Of a stretch of DNA of 64,000 nt, positions 8,152 through 17,909 are shown piece by piece. The DNA is from Alistipes provencensis. GTDB lineage: Bacteria; Bacteroidota; Bacteroidia; Bacteroidales; Rikenellaceae. Below the pieces are notes generated by a model. The model did no database searches. It was not told where the DNA came from and saw only the letters and a list, made by a program, of their open reading frames with translations. Position numbers and translations under genes: made by a program. The stretch lies in contig NZ_LT559262.1 of assembly GCF_900083545.1 (NCBI RefSeq), forward strand, positions 718,396-782,395, read 5' to 3'. Each line of letters opens with the position of its first letter. Position 1 is the stretch's first letter.

Positions 8152-11100
8152 ATGAAACACAGCTATCGCACCCATTTGCGCCTGTGGCTCACAGCGCTGG
8201 CCGGATTCTTCCTTCTGGCCGTGCATGCGCAGTCCGGCGCAGAGGTCCGCATTCAGGGAAAGGTCACGGACAAACAGCACAACCCGATCACGGGCGTCGT
8301 CGTAGCTGTCCATGGCCGGCAGGCCGGCACGACGACCGGCACGGACGGTACGTTCTCCATCACGGCCCGTGTCGGCGAGACGCTCGAGATATCGTATCTC
8401 GGCTACAAGAAACAGCAGCTCAAAGTGACGCAGGCCATGACCCGCGCCGACATCACGCTCGAGGAGGACGCCCTCGCCGTGCAGGACGTCGTGGTCATCG
8501 GCTACGGCACGACCAGCAAGGAGAAGCTCACGGGCGCCGTATCGACGGTGTCGACCGCCGATTTCAAGAACCGCCCGATCACCGACGTATCGCTGGCCCT
8601 GCAGGGCAAGATCACGGGCGTGCAGGTGACCCAGACCTCGGGCCAGCCCGGCGCCGACGGGGGTACGATCACCGTGCGCGGCATCGGCACGCTCAACGAT
8701 TCGTCGCCGCTGGTCATCATCGACGGGTTCGAATCGTCGTTCGACAAGGTGGACCCCAAGGACATCGAGTCGATGTCGGTCCTGAAAGACGCCGCTTCGG
8801 CCGCCATCTACGGCAACAAGGCCGCCAACGGCGTGATCCTCATCACCACGAAGAAAGGCCGCACGGGGCGGCTGCAGGTCGAGTACAACGGATATGTCTC
8901 GGTGCAGCAGGTGACCCGCTACCCCGATCTGCTCGGATCGGTCGACTACATGAACCTCTACAACGAGGCGTGCCTCAACTCGGGCCAGCAGCCGCGTTAC
9001 AGCCAGAACTACATCGCACATTTCCGCGACGGCAGCGATCCGGCGCTCTACCCCGACCGCGACTGGGCCGATTTCTACTTCAAGCCTGCGATCCTGCACA
9101 ACCACTATGTGAAACTCAACGGCGGCACGGACCAACTGGCCTACACGCTGTCGATGGGCTATCTGGGGCAGGACGGCATCCTCGAGGGCACGGAGTACGA
9201 CAAGTATAATTTCCGCATCAACACGACCAGCTCGCTGCTCAGGGACCGGCTGAAGATTTCGACCAACGTCGCCGGTTATTCGGGCGTCAAGAACGATCTG
9301 GTGGACGGCACGGGCAACACGCTCTACCGCATCGTGGCCATGAGCCCGATGGTCAACGCCAAGATGGAGGGTTACGGCTGGACCGACTGGTTCTACGACG
9401 ACGCCGTGCGCGAGGCCGGCGGTTTCAACAAGACCAAAACGGGGAATTTCAGCGGCAATATCAACCTGCAACTGTCGCTGCTGAAGAACCTGCGGCTGGA
9501 GGGTGCGATCAACTACGACCGCACGACCGAAACGGGGCAGGTCTACGCCCCGAACGTGGACCTTTACACGGTCTTCACCGGAGCCGACGGCTCGCAGACC
9601 ATCGGCAAAAGCACCTCGCGCGAGTCGTCGATCACCGAATCGACCTACCGCTACGGCAACCTTTCGAGCTACGTCACCCTCTCCTACTGGGCCACGGCGG
9701 GCGACCACCACAATTTCAAGGTGCTGGCCGGATGGCAGCAGGGACAGTGGGACAACAAGTATTACAAGGCTTCCCGCACGCGCCTGACCACCAACCTGCC
9801 GTCGCTCGAAGTGGGCGATCCCTCGACGCAGAAGAACTCGAGCTGGGAGACCGAGGTCAAGAGCATGTCGTTCTTCGGACGTTTCAACTACGACTACAAG
9901 GAGAAATACCTCATCGAGGCCAACATCCGCTACGACGGCTCGTCGAAATTCGCCGAAGACCACAAATGGGGCGTCTTCCCGTCGTTCTCGGCCGGCTGGC
10001 GCATCTCGCAGGAGGCGTTCATGCGCAACGTGCGGTGGCTCGACGAACTGAAACTGCGCGCCTCGTGGGGCCAGCTCGGAAACGAGAAGATATGGAGCTC
10101 CTACGCCGGCATCGACATCCTTTCGATCGGCTCGTGCAACTACATCTGGGAGAACCAGCAGGTCACCGGCGCCGCGACCTCCTACATCGCCAGCAAAGAC
10201 CTCACATGGGAGACCACCACGCAGTATAACATCGGACTGGACCTCAGGCTGTTCGGATCGCTGACCTTCACGGGCGATTTCTATGTGAAGGACACCGACG
10301 ACATCCTGATGCAACTGCCCGTATCGGGCATCTTCGGCTTCACCGAGGACCCGTGGAAAAACGCCGGGCGCATGCGCAACACCGGCTGCGAGTTCGCGCT
10401 CTCCTACTTCAAGGCTTTCCGCAAATGGGAGTTCAGCGCCGGGGCCAACCTCTCCTTCAACCGCAACAAGATCCTCGACCTGAAGGGCCAGAGCCCGATC
10501 CTCAACTCCACGACGGGCATCCTGCTCGAAGAGGGGCGGCCGATCAACACATTGTACGGCTACGAGGTGGAGGGCATCTACCAGAGCGACGAGGAGATCC
10601 ACGACCACCTGACGACCTTCGACCGCAACGGCAACCCCGTGAACTCCTACTCGGGGCTGGTGGCCGCGCCGGGCGACATCCGCTTCAAGGACCAGAACGG
10701 CGACGGGATCATCGACATGGACCACGACCGGGTGGCGCTGGGCGATCCCAACCCCGATTTCCTCTTCTCGTTCAACCTCGGGGCCCGCTGGAAAGGCTTC
10801 GACCTGACGGCCTTCTTCCAAGGCGTTTGCGGCGGCGAGGGCTGGAGCACGGGCGAACTGGTCTCCCCGTTCTTCAACGGCTACAACACCGCGGCATGGA
10901 TGACCAAGCGCTGGACTCCCGAACGGCCCAACAACACCTACCAGCGGGTCTACATCGACAGCCAGCGGGCGCAGATCAAATCCGACTATTATGTCGAGGA
11001 CCTCTCCTACATGCGCATGAAGAACCTCGAACTGGGCTACACGTTCCCCAAATCGCTGGTCGGCAAGATCGGGATTTCGGGCATCCGCGTCTTCGTCAGC

Positions 11101-11229
11101 GCCCAGAACCTCTTTACGCTCACCCGTTACAAGGGTTTTGACCCCGAGCGTGCGGGTGTCAATGCCACGAACATTTACGATTACCCGCTGGTCCGGACCT
11201 TCACCGCCGGCCTGAACGTAACCTTCTAA
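8152..11229 (+). CDS. SusC-family TonB-dependent outer-membrane transporter (PUL 1)
   Basis: A 1025-residue protein: signal peptide (to about 28), CarboxypepD-regulatory-like domain (about 33-115), TonB-box region VVVIGYGT, plug (about 125-240, with TVRGIGTLNDSSPLVIIDG), then a beta-barrel ending in a terminal Phe. There is no STN domain, so direct anti-sigma signalling is not expected; control by the divergent HTCS fits better. An in-frame TTG at 8146 is ignored in favour of ATG 8152. The paired SusD gene begins 3 bases after the stop. It imports the oligosaccharides captured by SusD and the surface lipoproteins that follow. Confidence 0.95.
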   Translation: MKHSYRTHLRLWLTALAGFFLLAVHAQSGAEVRIQGKVTDKQHNPITGVVVAVHGRQAGTTTGTDGTFSITARVGETLEISYLGYKKQQLKVTQAMTRADITLEEDALAVQDVVVIGYGTTSKEKLTGAVSTVSTADFKNRPITDVSLALQGKITGVQVTQTSGQPGADGGTITVRGIGTLNDSSPLVIIDGFESSFDKVDPKDIESMSVLKDAASAAIYGNKAANGVILITTKKGRTGRLQVEYNGYVSVQQVTRYPDLLGSVDYMNLYNEACLNSGQQPRYSQNYIAHFRDGSDPALYPDRDWADFYFKPAILHNHYVKLNGGTDQLAYTLSMGYLGQDGILEGTEYDKYNFRINTTSSLLRDRLKISTNVAGYSGVKNDLVDGTGNTLYRIVAMSPMVNAKMEGYGWTDWFYDDAVREAGGFNKTKTGNFSGNINLQLSLLKNLRLEGAINYDRTTETGQVYAPNVDLYTVFTGADGSQTIGKSTSRESSITESTYRYGNLSSYVTLSYWATAGDHHNFKVLAGWQQGQWDNKYYKASRTRLTTNLPSLEVGDPSTQKNSSWETEVKSMSFFGRFNYDYKEKYLIEANIRYDGSSKFAEDHKWGVFPSFSAGWRISQEAFMRNVRWLDELKLRASWGQLGNEKIWSSYAGIDILSIGSCNYIWENQQVTGAATSYIASKDLTWETTTQYNIGLDLRLFGSLTFTGDFYVKDTDDILMQLPVSGIFGFTEDPWKNAGRMRNTGCEFALSYFKAFRKWEFSAGANLSFNRNKILDLKGQSPILNSTTGILLEEGRPINTLYGYEVEGIYQSDEEIHDHLTTFDRNGNPVNSYSGLVAAPGDIRFKDQNGDGIIDMDHDRVALGDPNPDFLFSFNLGARWKGFDLTAFFQGVCGGEGWSTGELVSPFFNGYNTAAWMTKRWTPERPNNTYQRVYIDSQRAQIKSDYYVEDLSYMRMKNLELGYTFPKSLVGKIGISGIRVFVSAQNLFTLTRYKGFDPERAGVNATNIYDYPLVRTFTAGLNVTF

Positions 11230-11232
11230 GCC

Positions 11233-12840
11233 ATGAAAAAGTTTTCCACCCTCTTCATCGCAGCCCTGCTGCTTGCGGGATGGTCGAGCGGTTGTGCCGA
11301 CTACCTGAACACCGTTCCCGTCGACAAGTCGTCGCCCAACACCTTCCTCAAGGGCGTCGAGCAGGCCAAGAGCATGCTGGCGGGCATCTATTACTGTTTC
11401 TACGACGATTCGCCGGCCTATATCACCCCCTACACCTACGAGAACATGTGCGACAACTCCTACAACCACCACACTTGGGAGTTCAGCGCCGAATTCGCCC
11501 AAGGCACGCAGACCGCCGCGAGCTGGTGGGCCGAGCTGAAATGGACCAAGGACTGGCAGGCCATCTCGCGCGCCAACTCCCTGATCCGCTCGATGGCCCT
11601 CGCCACGGGCATCAGCCCTGCGGACAGCCGGAAGATACTGGCCGAAGCGCGGTTCCTGCGCGCGTGGTTCTATTTCGACTTGGTGCGTTTCTACGGCCGG
11701 GTGCCGCTGGTCGACGAGAATTCGCCGCAGGAGAACGCCCCGCGCGAAGAGCTCACGAAGGTGATGACCTTCATCAAGGGCGACGTGGAGTATGCCGTCG
11801 CAAACCTCGACAACACGCTGGGCGGCGAGGTCGCCTGCCTCGGTTCGGCCCTCATGCTCCAACTGCAAATCGCACAGTACGAATACGACAACGCCACGGT
11901 CATCGCCTGCGCCAAGGCGATCAAGGAGCTCGGCTACGACCTCTACGGCGACTTCCGCAAACTGTTCCTCGACGAAGGTATCAACGACCCGTCGAACCGG
12001 GAAGTGATCTTCAAGATCAACTACGCCGAAGACCTGCAGTCGAGCTACATGACCCAGTTGTGGTACAACTGGTTCTCGTTCAACACGACGCTCGAGGCGG
12101 TCAACAGCTTCTTCACGGCCAACGGACTTCCCGTCAAGCCGCTCGAGGCCGAGAACGGCGCCTCGATCCCGGCCGACCCGGCCTACGACAAGGATTATCC
12201 CTTCGAGAACCGCGATCCGCGCCTGAAACTCTCGGTGCTCTGCCCCGGCGACGAATACCGCTGCGACGGAACCTCCCGCTACCAGATTCACTGGCAGCCC
12301 GCCAACTGGGACAACAAGACCGGCTTCGCGGCCAAAAAGGGTGCCAACGAAACGCTCGTGAACCTCAACAACGACGGCGGCGACAAAATCCTGATGCGCT
12401 ACGGCGAGGTGCTGCTGGCGTGGGCCGAGGCCGAAAACGAGGAGAACGGTCCCAAAGGCGCCTACGAGCTGATCGACCAACTGCGCCGCCGCGTGGGGAT
12501 GGTCACCCTCACCGAGTCGCTGCCCAACCTCACGAAGGAGACCATGCGGGCGCTGATCCGCAACGAACGCCGCGTGGAACTCTTCCATGAGGGGCAGCGC
12601 TGGCACGACATCCGCCGCTGGAAGATCGCCGAGAAGGTGATGACCGACGCCCACGGACTCGACGTCTCGAAACTGCAGTACTACCCCACGAGCGGCGCCA
12701 CGTCGCCCTACTGGCAGTACGAGGAGATCGTCGTCGACAAGCGCTCGTTCAACAAGGACCGCGACTACCTGTGGCCGATCCCGCTCAAGGAGCTGAACGC
12801 CAATCCGCTGATCCGCGACGACCAGAACCCCGGTTATTAA
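11233..12840 (+). CDS. SusD-family glycan-binding lipoprotein (PUL 1)
   Basis: A 535-residue surface lipoprotein with lipobox SSGC (Cys21) and the typical SusD helical TPR-like fold: EARFLRAWFYFDLVRFYG (about 137-155) in the N-terminal half and RNERRVELFHEGQRWHDIRRW (about 440-460) near the C-terminus, both hallmarks of RagB/SusD proteins. It forms the lid of the SusC pore and binds the incoming oligosaccharide. Length and order match the family. Confidence 0.95.
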   Translation: MKKFSTLFIAALLLAGWSSGCADYLNTVPVDKSSPNTFLKGVEQAKSMLAGIYYCFYDDSPAYITPYTYENMCDNSYNHHTWEFSAEFAQGTQTAASWWAELKWTKDWQAISRANSLIRSMALATGISPADSRKILAEARFLRAWFYFDLVRFYGRVPLVDENSPQENAPREELTKVMTFIKGDVEYAVANLDNTLGGEVACLGSALMLQLQIAQYEYDNATVIACAKAIKELGYDLYGDFRKLFLDEGINDPSNREVIFKINYAEDLQSSYMTQLWYNWFSFNTTLEAVNSFFTANGLPVKPLEAENGASIPADPAYDKDYPFENRDPRLKLSVLCPGDEYRCDGTSRYQIHWQPANWDNKTGFAAKKGANETLVNLNNDGGDKILMRYGEVLLAWAEAENEENGPKGAYELIDQLRRRVGMVTLTESLPNLTKETMRALIRNERRVELFHEGQRWHDIRRWKIAEKVMTDAHGLDVSKLQYYPTSGATSPYWQYEEIVVDKRSFNKDRDYLWPIPLKELNANPLIRDDQNPGY

Positions 12841-12857
12841 CCCAAATGCCACAAATC

Positions 12858-13976
12858 ATGAAACGATTCACCGCATACCTGATCCCCGCGGCTGCCGTCA
12901 TGGCCGCGCTCCTGAGCCCGTCGTGTGAGCAGCAGGTCGACTACGTCGATGCGACGTGGGCGCGCCCCATCTCCCCGGCCGAAGGCTCGACCCTGAAGAT
13001 CGACTTCTTCAAACCCGACGACAAGCAGGTCTTCACTTGGGAGGTCCGTCCGGGAGCCACCTACAAGATCGCCTTCGACGTGGACATGCACTTCGAGAAC
13101 GCCTGCGTCTACGACATGGGCCAGAAGGACTCGCTCGTGCTGACCAATTCCGAGATGCTCGACATGCTGCGCACCGTCTGGCCCGACTTCTCGGGTGTCA
13201 AGCGCTTCTTCTGGCGCGTCGAACAGACGCGCGGCCACGACGTGCGCACCTCGTGGCGCTATTTCAGCGCCATTCCGCAGGTCGAGAGCTTCACCGACGC
13301 CCGCGACGGCGAGGTCTACGGAGCCTGCCAGTTCATCCTCAACGACGGTTCGCTGATGACCATCATGTCCGAAAACCTGCGCGCCACGGTCTACGCCGAC
13401 GGCGAACCGCTGCCCGTCGAGGCCAAGGCGGCCGCGGGCGACGGTTATTGCAGCGACCCGCTCTATGTGCAGAAGGTCGGCCGCTACTACTCGTGGGCCG
13501 CAGCCACGCGCCTGACGTGGGACGAGGCCAAGACGGCTTATGAAGCGGGTGAAAGCGTACAGGGCGTCTGCCCCGACGGATGGCACCTGCCCTCGATGGA
13601 CGAGTTCGCCGCCCTGCGCGAATACCTCGGGGCCGACGTGGGCGCCAACGCCGTGAAAGACCCCTCCTACTGGCCGACGACCGCCGGCATCACAAACAGC
13701 GCCAAGATGAACGTCGTCGTGTCGGGTTTCTACTGGCACGAGGGGCTGACGTTCCTCACCGACCCGACCTTCACGGCCCGGTTCTGGACATCGACGCCCC
13801 GCCTGCAGGGGATGCAGTTCGCCTACGGCGACAGCGCCTCGGCCGACGACCCCACGAAGGCCGTTCTGCTCTCGATCTACGACGACGCATCGACACTGAA
13901 CATGCAGTCGTACAGCGTCGTACCGTCGGTCGAAAACCACATGTACCCCGTCCGCTGCGTGATGGACCCGATGTAA
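12858..13976 (+). CDS. SusE-like surface lipoprotein with C-terminal FISUMP (lectin-like) domain
   Basis: A 372-residue lipoprotein with lipobox SPSC (Cys23). The N-terminal part (about 30-140) resembles a SusE/SusF Ig-like module (ISPAEGSTLKI, VFTWE). The C-terminal part carries FISUMP hallmarks: SENLRATVYADGEPL, a YYSWAAA segment, CPDGWHLPSMDEF, FWTSTPR and PVRCVMD. It lies directly after SusD, where surface glycan-binding proteins are encoded, so glycan capture is inferred. ATG 12858 starts a good signal peptide; an in-frame ATG at 12846 would add four residues. FISUMP domains are often exported paralogous modules without proven enzymatic function. Confidence 0.8.
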   Translation: MKRFTAYLIPAAAVMAALLSPSCEQQVDYVDATWARPISPAEGSTLKIDFFKPDDKQVFTWEVRPGATYKIAFDVDMHFENACVYDMGQKDSLVLTNSEMLDMLRTVWPDFSGVKRFFWRVEQTRGHDVRTSWRYFSAIPQVESFTDARDGEVYGACQFILNDGSLMTIMSENLRATVYADGEPLPVEAKAAAGDGYCSDPLYVQKVGRYYSWAAATRLTWDEAKTAYEAGESVQGVCPDGWHLPSMDEFAALREYLGADVGANAVKDPSYWPTTAGITNSAKMNVVVSGFYWHEGLTFLTDPTFTARFWTSTPRLQGMQFAYGDSASADDPTKAVLLSIYDDASTLNMQSYSVVPSVENHMYPVRCVMDPM

Positions 13977-13995
13977 ACCCAAACTGCGAAAAGCC

Positions 13996-15699
13996 ATGAA
14001 AATCCGACTGATCCTATTCGCCGCACTGCTGGGAGCATGCCAGCTCGCGGCCTGCAAGGAGGACGAACCCCGCACCCCGCAAGGCGGTCCGGAGGAGGTC
14101 TCCTACCCCCACCGTTACTACATCGACCCCGAAAACGGGTCCTACTACAACACCGGACACTCCCCCTCGCAGGCGTGGGAGAGCGTCGACCGCATCATGG
14201 AGCGCTCGTGGAAGGCCGGCGACACGATCCTCATCAAGCGCGGCACGGTCTACAACGGATCGCTCACGCTGCGCGGCAGCGGTTCGGCCGAGGCGCCGAT
14301 CGTGCTGGGCTCCTACGGCGACGAAAGCCTGCCCCTGCCCGAAATCGCAGGCGGCGGAAACTACGAGGCCATCCTGATCCGCAACGTCCAGTACTGGGAG
14401 TTGCAGGACCTGCGGATCACCAACAAGGGCGCGGCCCCGCGGCCCAAGATCGCCGGCATCCGCATCGAGGCCGACAACATCGAGGGCGGCGTGATGAACC
14501 ACATCCACATCCGCCGCTGCGAGGTCGCCGATGTCTACGGCACGAAGACCCACCACAACGAAGGCGGCGGCTCGGGCATCTTCTACTACAATGTCATCGG
14601 GGGTGCGAATCCCTCGTCGTTCAACGATCTGGTGGTCGAGGATTGCCGCCTGACCGACTGCCAGCGCGACGGACTGACGGGTTTTCTGGCGACGGGCGAC
14701 CGTTCGCTGCGCAAGGCCAACACGGGCTTCGTATTCCGCCGGAACGTCTTCGAAGGGATTCCCGGCGACCAGATCATCGTCAACGGCTGCGACGACGCCC
14801 TCGTCGAGTACAACATCGTGCGCAACTGTGCGCAGGGCGATTTCGCCGACGAGAGCGTCCCCAACCGCATGGAGGCCGCCGCAGCCCTGTGGTGCATCCA
14901 CAGCGACGGCACCATCTTCCGTTACAACACCGTGCAGGACCACAAGGCCACATGGGACGGACAGGCATTCGACGTCGACCAGAACTGCCGCAACACGCTC
15001 TTCGAATACAACATCTCCTACAACAACACGGGCGGCTGGCTGATGCTCTGCCCGAGCGACGTGGCGTTCGACCGCAATTTCGTCTCGCAGGAGGGCACGG
15101 TGGTGCGCTACAACGTCAGCATCAACGACGGCACGCGCGACTATGTGAAGGGCAACGGCCAGACCCTCTCGTCGACGATCGACGTGGTGGGCCGCGTGGG
15201 CGGATGCCACTTCTACAACAACACCATTATCAAGACCCGTTCCGCCGCGACGCACGCCGACAACACGGCCGTCACGTTCGACAGCTACACCAACATCGAG
15301 GGGTCGCTGGTCTTCACCAACAACATCTTCTACAACACTACCGGCACGGCCAATCCCTTCACAAAGGTCGGCACGGGCGAGTTCATCGACGACCGGGGAC
15401 TGATCCTGCGCAACAACTGCATCTACGGCTACCGGGAGGGAACCATTCCCGGTTCGGGCGACCACAACGTCGGCACGATTCTCACCGACCCGAAATTTGT
15501 CCGGCTCGTGGAGGAGTTCACGGCCAACAACAATCTGGTCGACAAGGAGCAGATACTCGCAGGGCTGCAGTTGGCCACGGGATCGCCTTGCATCGGTACG
15601 GGCGCCGGAATCGCCGACGAGCCGGTATTCCCGCTCACGACCGATTTCTGGGGCGAGCGCATCGGCAGCGCGCGCAACATCGGGGCGTATAACCATTAA
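13996..15699 (+). CDS. Right-handed parallel beta-helix lipoprotein, function unassigned
   Basis: A 567-residue lipoprotein with lipobox LAAC (Cys20). After an N-terminal segment resembling pectate-lyase-fold proteins (YYIDPENGSYYNTGHSPSQA then WKAGDTILIKRGTVY), repeated beta-helix rungs follow, with many N-rich turns (FEYNISYNNTGGW, YNNTIIKT, FTNNIFYNTTG). The fold fits polysaccharide lyases or beta-helix hydrolases, but I cannot assign a family or catalytic residues. It sits between two SusE/FISUMP lipoproteins in the same operon, so it either binds or cleaves the PUL 1 substrate. It is distinct from the GH110 beta-helices: no DD-TNVHG motif is present. Confidence 0.75.
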   Translation: MKIRLILFAALLGACQLAACKEDEPRTPQGGPEEVSYPHRYYIDPENGSYYNTGHSPSQAWESVDRIMERSWKAGDTILIKRGTVYNGSLTLRGSGSAEAPIVLGSYGDESLPLPEIAGGGNYEAILIRNVQYWELQDLRITNKGAAPRPKIAGIRIEADNIEGGVMNHIHIRRCEVADVYGTKTHHNEGGGSGIFYYNVIGGANPSSFNDLVVEDCRLTDCQRDGLTGFLATGDRSLRKANTGFVFRRNVFEGIPGDQIIVNGCDDALVEYNIVRNCAQGDFADESVPNRMEAAAALWCIHSDGTIFRYNTVQDHKATWDGQAFDVDQNCRNTLFEYNISYNNTGGWLMLCPSDVAFDRNFVSQEGTVVRYNVSINDGTRDYVKGNGQTLSSTIDVVGRVGGCHFYNNTIIKTRSAATHADNTAVTFDSYTNIEGSLVFTNNIFYNTTGTANPFTKVGTGEFIDDRGLILRNNCIYGYREGTIPGSGDHNVGTILTDPKFVRLVEEFTANNNLVDKEQILAGLQLATGSPCIGTGAGIADEPVFPLTTDFWGERIGSARNIGAYNH

Positions 15700-15710
15700 A
15701 AACAAAGGCC

Positions 15711-17858
15711 ATGAACAAAATCATCCGAAATATCGCTTTGGCAGCGCTGTTCATCGTTCCCCTGTGGACCGGCGGCTGCAACAAGGACAACGATTTCTAC
15801 GAAGTGGGACGTCAGCCGGTGACGCTGACCCGCCCGCAGACCGACACGGTCATCGTCCTCAACCACGAACACGCCGATTCGCTTTACACCTTCGCGTGGA
15901 GTTCGCGCCGGCATTTCATCGACTACAAGCTGCGCTTCGGGCTGGACGAGCAGTTCACGACCTCCTGCGAACGGAACCCCGGCGTGAGTGACGCGTGGCG
16001 GCTGTCAACGCTGCAGCTCGACTCGGTGCTCAGTTCCATGAACGTGGCCGTCGGCGCGACGGTGAAACTCTACTGGACGGTCGAGGTGGTCGATCCCGAG
16101 GTCGGCTGGTGCGACGAGGTGCGGCGGCTGACCATCACGCGCTGCGAACTCCCGACCGGACTCATCCTGCTCCAAACTCCCGCAAGCGAGGCGAAGATCG
16201 TCCTCGACAAGAAGACCCCCGAAGCCGAGGTGGCCTTCGAATGGGAGTGTCCTTCGACCGTTCCCGACTACACGCTGCACATCGGCCTCGACGCCGGCCT
16301 TTCCGGCGACGAAACGATGGCTGTACCCTGCCAATCGGAAACCTCGCACGCCTTCACCATGCAGGAGCTGGACGACTGGCTGGCGGCGCAGGGCATCGAA
16401 CGGAACACCGAGACCGCGATCTACTGGCGGGTGACGGGCACCGGCGACCTGAACAACCCGATCGAGAACAGCGCCGTGCGCAAGGCGACCGTCCGGCGCG
16501 TCACGAAAGACCCCGTGGAGCTGACGCTCACGAGCCCCGCGGCCGATGCCGAGTTGCTGCTCGACGCGGACAAGGCCGACGAAGCGGTGAAATTCGCATG
16601 GGCCTGCGACACGACGGGCATCACATACACCCTGCGGCTCCACGACGCCGAGTTCGACAAGAGCGCCACCTTCAACACGGGCGAAACGACCTCCTATGAG
16701 ATTTCGCAGGGCGATCTCGACCTGCTGCTGGAACAGACTTTCGGCATGGTCGCCTCGCAGAAAAAGAAATTCACATGGAGCGTAACGCCGAGCGATGCGG
16801 AGTTCGCCGCAGCCGACGAAACCGAACGTATCGTCTGCATCCGACGCTTCGAGGCCGTGACCGCCGCCGATCCGATCACCCTCACCGCAGGTCCGGCCGA
16901 CGGCGCGGACTACACCCTCGACTATGCCCATAGGGACGAAACGCTGAGCACGGCGGCATGGACCTGCAATGCCCGCGGAGTGACCTATGCACTCGAATAC
17001 AGCCTCAACGCCGACATGAGCGCCTCGAAGACCCGGTCCCTGACGGCCGAGAAGTCCGCCGCGCTGACCCATTCGCTGCTCGACGACATGCTCTCCGAAC
17101 TGGGAGGAGCCTACCTCACCCGCACGGTCTACTGGCGTGTGACTTCGACGGTCAGCATCAAGACCACGCCGTCCGAGACCCGGAGTCTCCGGCTGACGGG
17201 CATGCTGCGCCCCTACACCGACCTGCGCGACCCGGCCAATCCGGAGACCTACGCCGTGGTGAAAGTCGGCGAGGACATCTGGATGGCCGAGAATCTCCGG
17301 GCCCTGTCGTACAGCGACGGCACGGCATTCACCGCCGTCGACGTGATTTACGGAAACCCCGCGGCCAAGACCTTCACCAACGCCCTGATCGGCGATGAGA
17401 AGGTGCGCGGCGTCTATTATAGCTGGCCGACGGCCCTGCGGACCTACGACGAAGCTACCGAGGCCGAAGATACCCGCATGCAGGGTGTCTGCCCCGAGGG
17501 ATGGCACGTCTCGACCATGCAGGAGTGGAAAGCCGTGCAGACCGCCGCGGATTACAGCGCCGCACGGGTCAAGTCGGCGCAGTACTGGACCGGCAGCACG
17601 GGCACGGACGACACGGGGCTGAACATCGTCCCGGCAGGCAAATTCTGGCACGGCAACGTCGCCGCCCCGGACAACGCCGACGACAAGGCCAGCTTCTGGA
17701 CGACGACCAAGGCCAGCGCCACGACGGCCCAGATGTTCGAGGTGTTCGGCTGGAGCAACGAGATCGTTCCTTGGAATTTCAATGCGCGTCCGTGGAGCGA
17801 GGGCGACGGTACGGCTTCGATGCTGGTGAACGTGCGCTGTGTCCGCGACCGCGATTAA
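15711..17858 (+). CDS. Multi-repeat SusE-like lipoprotein ending in a FISUMP domain
   Basis: A 715-residue lipoprotein with lipobox TGGC (Cys23). Four SusE-like Ig modules follow in tandem, each with a pattern of the type L-P-A-(D/E)-A-L-D then FAW(E/A)C, and ending in YWRVT or FTWSVTP; they span about 35-135, 140-265, 270-385 and 390-500. A FISUMP domain closes the protein (VKVGEDIWMAENLRA, VRGVYYSWPTA, CPEGWHVSTMQEW, FWTTT, VNVRCVRD). It looks like an extended surface stalk that displays a terminal lectin-like head. A terminator-like hairpin follows 7 bases after the stop. Confidence 0.8.
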   Translation: MNKIIRNIALAALFIVPLWTGGCNKDNDFYEVGRQPVTLTRPQTDTVIVLNHEHADSLYTFAWSSRRHFIDYKLRFGLDEQFTTSCERNPGVSDAWRLSTLQLDSVLSSMNVAVGATVKLYWTVEVVDPEVGWCDEVRRLTITRCELPTGLILLQTPASEAKIVLDKKTPEAEVAFEWECPSTVPDYTLHIGLDAGLSGDETMAVPCQSETSHAFTMQELDDWLAAQGIERNTETAIYWRVTGTGDLNNPIENSAVRKATVRRVTKDPVELTLTSPAADAELLLDADKADEAVKFAWACDTTGITYTLRLHDAEFDKSATFNTGETTSYEISQGDLDLLLEQTFGMVASQKKKFTWSVTPSDAEFAAADETERIVCIRRFEAVTAADPITLTAGPADGADYTLDYAHRDETLSTAAWTCNARGVTYALEYSLNADMSASKTRSLTAEKSAALTHSLLDDMLSELGGAYLTRTVYWRVTSTVSIKTTPSETRSLRLTGMLRPYTDLRDPANPETYAVVKVGEDIWMAENLRALSYSDGTAFTAVDVIYGNPAAKTFTNALIGDEKVRGVYYSWPTALRTYDEATEAEDTRMQGVCPEGWHVSTMQEWKAVQTAADYSAARVKSAQYWTGSTGTDDTGLNIVPAGKFWHGNVAAPDNADDKASFWTTTKASATTAQMFEVFGWSNEIVPWNFNARPWSEGDGTASMLVNVRCVRDRD

Positions 17859-17865
17859 ACAACAG

Positions 17866-17898
17866 AAGTCCGGGCGGAGCCGTTCCGCCCGGACTTTT
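17866..17898 (+). terminator. Strong GC-rich hairpin with T-run, likely partial terminator
   Basis: A perfect 13-bp stem (AAGTCCGGGCGGA / TCCGCCCGGACTT) with a 5-base loop is followed by two further T residues. It lies between the FISUMP lipoprotein stop and the next ATG at 17910, only 11 bases later. That leaves no space for a separate promoter, so it probably attenuates rather than fully stops transcription into the SGNH and GH20 genes. Confidence 0.8.
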
Positions 17899-17909
17899 AC
17901 CCGTATCCG

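Noticed and set aside
8128..12852. Minus-strand 1574-residue open frame
   Set aside because: It is a GC-rich shadow spanning two recognised genes (SusC and SusD) on the plus strand and has no domain pattern.
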